From Xylogone sp. PMI_703 (taxonomy: Eukaryota; Ascomycota; Leotiomycetes), in assembly GCA_021399445.1 (NCBI GenBank), contig JAJTUQ010000010.1, positions 496,001 to 560,000 on the forward strand: a DNA stretch of 64,000 bases, given 5' to 3'. Positions within the stretch are counted from its first letter, which is position 1. Each line of letters opens with the position of its first letter. A program made the position numbers and the translations under genes. Positions 59,504-64,000 of the stretch are shown in pieces. A model generated the notes under the pieces. That model was not told where the DNA came from, searched no databases, and was given only the letters and a program-made list of their open reading frames with translations.

Positions 59504-60623
59504 TGCAAGTTTGGTATGTGTGATGGTTTTGTTCCTTAAAAAGTTATGCTAGGATATGTTATTCGTGTTCAACTGATGTTGGCCGAGTGCTATGAGATGC
59601 TATTGAGAATAAGTGCATAGGATATGGCTCATTTTATAGTATTTTACACTGATGCTTCTATACTGTATATTTCTCATCCAGAAGACATGCAAGATGTGAT
59701 TAACAATCAGCCAAGACGGATAGAAAAATTCTTTCAGCTTTCTTCTCTTCCAGTAATTTCTCATCCACAATATGCATGGATTCGATTAAGATCTCCTGAC
59801 TCCGTATGCTGTGAGAGATACAAAGCCACAGCAGCCAGCCCCATATTGAAAAGCGTCGTCAGTGGCGTCTATGGAGCCAGTGGGAACCCGCTGACAAAAT
59901 GCATCAACTTGCCGTGCCAGAATCGGCATAGACTCTCGTATTATACGCAGTATGAGGCATCTTATTGGTAGAGGATCCGTTTATGAGGACATTTGATTGG
60001 GTGCTGAAAGTGCATTTGTCATCCAAGCTGTGAAGTCAGCAATACTCCGCAACAGCTGAACGCCAAAGCTACGGATACGGAGTTGTTCTAAGGATCTCGG
60101 AATTACTTGCCGAATCTTACAGTGTCTAATCGGCATTCTGTTTAAGCTGCCCACGCTCTCGATGGTCTTGTCGGGTTCATATTGTAGCTAGGCATTATCG
60201 GCACGGTAGATAGAAGTTTTTGCTCTGATAGTTCAGGCGGCAGTTAAGATGGTACGGTACTTAAAGTGCGCTATAATTTCAGGGCATGATAGTGTCTACC
60301 TAGCCTAAGATCAACTAGACTATAGTGTATTTTAGTAGCCTGCAATAGACGACAGCTCTATCATCGCCGATGCAGCATCCCATTGGTTTGATACTTATAC
60401 CTAACTCCCTGAACTGAGACTGAGACGTAGAATAGAGTTCGCTCCACATTACTTCAACATAGTGCCGTCTGCGGTGTAATGAGCCGCAGACACATCGATT
60501 ATGTTGCATCTCCAAGGCCCTTTCGCATTATAACCCGTTTTGGCCAGCTTCGTTCGGCCCCGAGAATTGTCCGAAAGATCAGCGGATTTGTCAGTGCTCC
60601 GCTGACTAATACGACATACACCC
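59504..60623. other. Gene-free region before TIR element
   Basis: No gene is recognised. A 115-codon ORF at 59624-59971 has no domain similarity I can support. Confidence 0.4.
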
Positions 60624-61059
60624 GTAACGTAATTCCCGGTCTCACCGGCCACCTGGTCTGGCCGGCCACTTGGATTTAGGGCAAAATTGAGCAAAATCGT
60701 CCCCTAGCAATATCAACAACTCCACTGTCGCACAAGATATACTTTTGGTATATAGCTAATTAAGTCGATCTAACTATAAATATATTCTTCTTTCTTTTCT
60801 TACATATCCTGAATACCATTAGACATGATTTCAGGCCGCAAAACCATGCAGATATGCTAGTATTATATAATTGATTAATACTAATTATCTTAGAATCAGT
60901 ATACATACTTAATAGCAAGTATATAGTTAAATAAAATTGCCTTTATTGTATGTAGTAATGTAGTTGTTGATATTGCTAGGGGACGATTTTGCTCAATTTT
61001 GCCCTAAATCCAAGTGGCCGGCCAGACCAGGTGGCCGGTGAGACCGGGAATTACGTTAC
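60624..61059. mobile_element. 436-bp TIR element with perfect 98-bp arms
   Basis: The left arm 60624-60721 and right arm 60962-61059 are exact inverted copies over 98 bp, beginning GTAACGTAATTCCCGG. The 240 bp spacer is AT-rich and has no ORF. Both ends read gTA|ACGTAATT, so a TA target duplication is likely. Exact arms suggest a recent insertion or ongoing conversion. The right end is 85 bp upstream of the DUF423 start codon, so it sits in that gene's promoter or leader. Confidence 0.9.
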
Positions 61060-61144
61060 ATAACTTATTCCAGCACTGCATCTTCACATCACGCCGGCAG
61101 TCCCAACATCGTCATAGACAGCGTCTTTCTGCCCATTATCAATC

Positions 61145-61592
61145 ATGCCCTTCCCATTCTGGACCATTGGCTGCATCTACGGCGCCTCAGCCGTTACCTT
61201 TGGCGCATTCGGCGCCCATGGCCTGAAGAAGCACATTGCTGATCCGACGAGGATCGCCAATTGGAACACTGCGGCTCATTATCAGGTACAATACACAGCT
61301 TTCTACATCCTTGACCTCTGTCTTAGGCCATGTGTAGCAGCTAATGATTCCACCTTTAGCTCGTTCATTCTGGCGTCCTCCTTCTAGCCAACGCTGTCGC
61401 GCCAAACAATTCGGTTGCAGCTAGTCGTTTGTTGCGGGCATGACGATGTTCAGTGGTAGCATATACCTTCTAGTGCTGGATCCACAGAGGTTCAAAGCAG
61501 TAGGACCTATTACACCGTTGGGTGGGCTTTGCTTGATCGGTGGATGGGCTGCATTGGCTTTCTCGAAGAGGATTCCCTTCCCAAGATCATAG
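61145..61592 (+). CDS. DUF423 (TMEM256/YgdD) membrane protein, frameshifted
   Basis: This is a small membrane protein of unknown function, conserved from bacteria to animals. Exon 1 (MPFPFWTIGCIYGA, FGAFGAHGLKKH) ends AAHYQ; an intron of about 86 bp from 61286 ends before LVHSGVLLLANAVAPNN. The second exon continues FVAGMTMFSGSIYLLVL and GGLCLIGGWAALAF to a stop at 61590-61592. In the sequence given, the TTT at 61428-61430 needs one more T to keep the frame. The three or four hydrophobic segments and the GAFGAHGL motif are typical. A MITE is just upstream. Without correction the protein is lost after NNSVAAS, so it may be a null allele or an indel error. Confidence 0.78.
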
Positions 61593-62260
61593 GTGTGTTG
61601 GACTACGGGATTGCTGGTATTGACATTGGGATTAGCATGCTACGGTGTTTGGGCGTTTGGATGATGTTTGGAAATGTCTCCACTCAAGCAGCAGAAAATG
61701 CTACGGGTCTTCTTCAACGCATATTTTCCTCCTTGCCGTTTTACCTTCAATTGAAAGATACCCCAGCCTGCGTGCATATTGAGTAATCGTACTTATTATC
61801 TCCATGTGTACAGTACAAGAAACCCTTTTTTCCCTTTGCAAGCACCATTTATGCTTCTTTTACAGCCAAGCAACATAGAATGATTTCTTGCCAGGTGTGG
61901 GGAAGCTAGTCATTTGTGATAATCTAGGCCAAATTTCTGCTGGTATTGAGAGCTATCTAGCTAGTAAACCATTAGCCTTTGTACTCGGAGATATGATAGC
62001 GAATAGCCGCGCAAATTTTCTCCTCTCTTAAAAGCCTCACCTGAAAGTATAAAGCCACAAGGTGTTATCAGTTGCGTGACTACTTCAGCTTAGCAATTCA
62101 TGTGACTCATCGGATCGTGATAAGTCAACTCACTAAATGAGGCATATTAGCTTAGTAGCTTGAACAATATAATCCCTCTTGACAACAATAAATAGAATCG
62201 GTACCGTCCATCATGTGTTTTATACTTCACGGCCGCACGAATCCCTAAGAACAAAAGACA
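61593..62260. other. Intergenic: upstream of the GNAT gene
   Basis: Nothing is recognised; it holds the promoter of the GNAT gene. Confidence 0.4.
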
Positions 62261-62827
62261 ATGGCTGCGCAAGAGATGACCGAGTCTCTTTACCGTGTAG
62301 AAGTCGTAGACCGGCCCTGGTCCCATCCAGATGGAGAATCTCTACGGAGACTACAGCGACAAGAATTGGCAGAGATGTACGGGCAAGCAGATGGAGGAGA
62401 ACCAGGAACACCACCATCCGCAGACGATATATCCGAATTCGTCATTGCTTACCTCCACCTAAATGACGATTCCGACGCTGCGGCAAATCCGCTCCCAGCC
62501 CCGATCCCAGTGGCATGCGGGGCACTTCGTGCTCTAAGCAAAGACCTTGATCCTGCTACTGGCAAACCTTATCCTGGTGATGCGGAGATTAAACGCATGT
62601 ACGTTCATCGGGAATATCGAGGGAAGCCGTTCTACGTGGCAAGAGCGGTTCTGAAGCAGCTGGAGAAGAAGGCGCAAGAGAGAGGGTGGAAGAAGCTCGT
62701 GCTAGAAACGGGGTACAAACAGCAAGCAGCTATTAAATTCTACGAGAGGGAGGATTATGTCCGGATACTTTCGTTTGGTTCCTACGTAGCATCACCGTTA
62801 TCTCTGTGCTATGGGAAGTCAGTCTAA
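62261..62827 (+). CDS. GNAT-family N-acetyltransferase
   Basis: This is an intronless gene for 188 residues. It transfers acetyl from acetyl-CoA to an amine. The acetyl-CoA-binding motif A reads KRMYVHREYRGK, then KQLEKKAQERGWKKLVLETG, then motif B AIKFYEREDY. The N-terminal part contains a loop of Pro and Ala (DDSDAAANPLPAPIPVACGA), a fungal variation. The start MAAQEMTESLYRVEVV is the first ATG; a second at 62276 is possible. Fungal proteins of this subgroup are not well characterised; the substrate could be a small amine or antibiotic. It does not belong to any obvious operon-like group. Confidence 0.88.
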   Translation: MAAQEMTESLYRVEVVDRPWSHPDGESLRRLQRQELAEMYGQADGGEPGTPPSADDISEFVIAYLHLNDDSDAAANPLPAPIPVACGALRALSKDLDPATGKPYPGDAEIKRMYVHREYRGKPFYVARAVLKQLEKKAQERGWKKLVLETGYKQQAAIKFYEREDYVRILSFGSYVASPLSLCYGKSV

Positions 62828-64000
62828 GTCTTATTGGTGTGGCATTTAGAAGAGGGGTTCCATCAAAGCAATTGGAGATAGACTAGAAATTAGACCTTAA
62901 TTTGCAAGACCATAGGTATTTCAATAAAGCTTACTATGCTCGACCATAGCTCTATGGCTCATTTGCGTTTACAAATATTCAACCGAAAGGAGTCACTTAC
63001 AATTATATTATTCATGAACCAGGAATGTAATAGGTATAGAGACATGAATTGAGAAACTTGATAAGGAAATAACTTTCGGGGGCTGCAGGGACTGCAAACC
63101 CCCTCGAAGCCATGAATGAAATATTAATAGCTAGGTCTATATAAGACAGCTAGATCGGCTAATCTTGGTCATACATCCATCGAACTCATATGTAGATCTA
63201 CTGTCATCATCTTCGTAATTGCCACCTTTAGCACGAATTCTTTGCCACGAACCGGCACTCATCGAGTCAGCTTACGGTCAGTAGAAATAGTGCACAGCAG
63301 GGTCAGTCGCATAAGGCAGCTGTTAAACTACCCGGATACGCCATGAAATCTGCGCACAGAAGTCAATTGTCACCATATACAGGTGCCACTGCCATAGTAC
63401 TGCCCTAGTAATAACCACTTTGGGAATTCAACAACTTTCGAAGACAGCAGATAGTTGCTATAGTAATTATCTAACCAATCTTCCTTCTTTATCATGTTTC
63501 ACAAGCGCTTGAGATTTTGCACTTGTGCACGGAGGTGCGGAGTATTGCCTCAAATTTCCTAAGTAGCTTTGGGTTGATAATCCCTTAGAGGCCGGCCCGA
63601 TCAAGCATATCGAGAAATACCTTGATGCCCCGATACTGAATTCGGTCATCAGTGCCATAAAGCGGAGCCTTTAAGAATCCTGCGACTCCTGTCAGCATCG
63701 ATAATTGGTTGCTGATCTGATGCGTCTCATCGTCGTAGGAACGTTGTAGGCAACACCATTCGAAGCCGTCCCATTCGCCAACGGCAGAATACATGGGTCT
63801 TCTTGCGACTGTTGGACGCATCGCGCATGTTGGCTGTGCCAGGTTGCCATTTTTTGCTCTTTTTACATATATTACATCTTGGTAGCTTTACGCATCTTAG
63901 AACAGGTATTGATATTTCACCTTTTTATTATTTTTATTCTGTAGTTTGACGCCTATTATTGTATTCGATAGATGCGCAAAGACATGGCCGGCGCTCGCTA
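62828..64000. other. Right-end region, mostly gene-free
   Basis: There is no strong gene here. It contains the short frame at 63585-63821 listed separately. The last 150 bp are AT-rich and may be upstream of a gene beyond the window. Confidence 0.4.
63585..63821 (-). CDS. Short unknown ORF, possible gene fragment
   Basis: This 78-codon frame (GEWDGFEWCCLQRSYDD, GFLKAPLYGTDDRIQYRG, LDMLDRAGL at the end) has coding-like composition but no family I recognise. It could be the last exon of a gene starting elsewhere, a fragment, or chance. No exon to join it to was found on its 5' side. Confidence 0.25.
   Translation of the reverse strand: MRPTVARRPMYSAVGEWDGFEWCCLQRSYDDETHQISNQLSMLTGVAGFLKAPLYGTDDRIQYRGIKVFLDMLDRAGL

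Noticed and set aside
61529..61786. 85-codon ORF overlapping the end of DUF423
   Set aside because: It is the wrong frame; the DUF423 frame covers it up to 61592 with family-like residues.

Overview
This is 64 kb from a filamentous ascomycete (Pezizomycotina; the gene families fit Eurotiomycetes best, but the exact taxon is not resolved). The signs are genes cut by 45-90 bp GT-AG introns, Zn2Cys6 and C2H2 regulators with fungal transcription-factor domains, a HET-domain gene, a NACHT-ankyrin gene and several MFS pumps. I count 27 intact or near-intact protein genes, one eroded chitinase remnant, four short terminal-inverted-repeat elements, one long hairpin and one duplicated promoter-like segment. 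No tRNA, rRNA or CRISPR was seen. There is no polyketide, peptide or terpene synthase, so this is accessory chromosome rather than a classical biosynthetic cluster.

Layout. 0-26 kb is rich in regulators: an ARO80-like Zn2Cys6 factor (cut by the left edge), a sugar porter, a C2H2 plus fungal-TF-domain factor, an OPI3-like phospholipid methyltransferase with a 17-nt microexon, a FAD/NAD(P) monooxygenase-like enzyme, a small C2H2 gene divergent from a C2H2-ankyrin fusion, a Zn2Cys6 factor, an NmrA-like reductase, an MFS carrier and a TF-domain protein without a zinc cluster. 26-38 kb holds stand-alone redox and transport genes: an SDR, a DHA2-type MFS pump, a TauD/TfdA-like dioxygenase, a second 2-oxoglutarate/Fe(II) oxygenase, a DUF4336 protein and an AKR7-like aldo-keto reductase.

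38.6-49.7 kb looks like a non-self-recognition block: a HET-domain gene, then a four-exon NACHT-ankyrin NLR of about 2,150 residues, then the 3' remnant of a class V chitinase. 50-64 kb returns to metabolism: arginase (with a GC-AG intron), an MFS pump, an isoflavone-reductase-like gene, an RNase H1-like gene, an NAD-dependent epimerase-like gene, a DUF423/TMEM256 gene with a 436-bp TIR element (perfect 98-bp arms) just upstream, and a GNAT acetyltransferase.

Two cross-cutting points. First, five apparent frameshifts in four otherwise well-conserved genes would each be cured by one base, four of them in or next to a short homopolymer and one less certain; this suggests indel errors in the assembly at least as strongly as gene decay. 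Second, the TIR elements all appear to be flanked by TA and lack any transposase, as expected of non-autonomous Tc1/mariner-pogo-type MITEs. Exon joins are my reading of splice sites and reading-frame phase, not transcript evidence.
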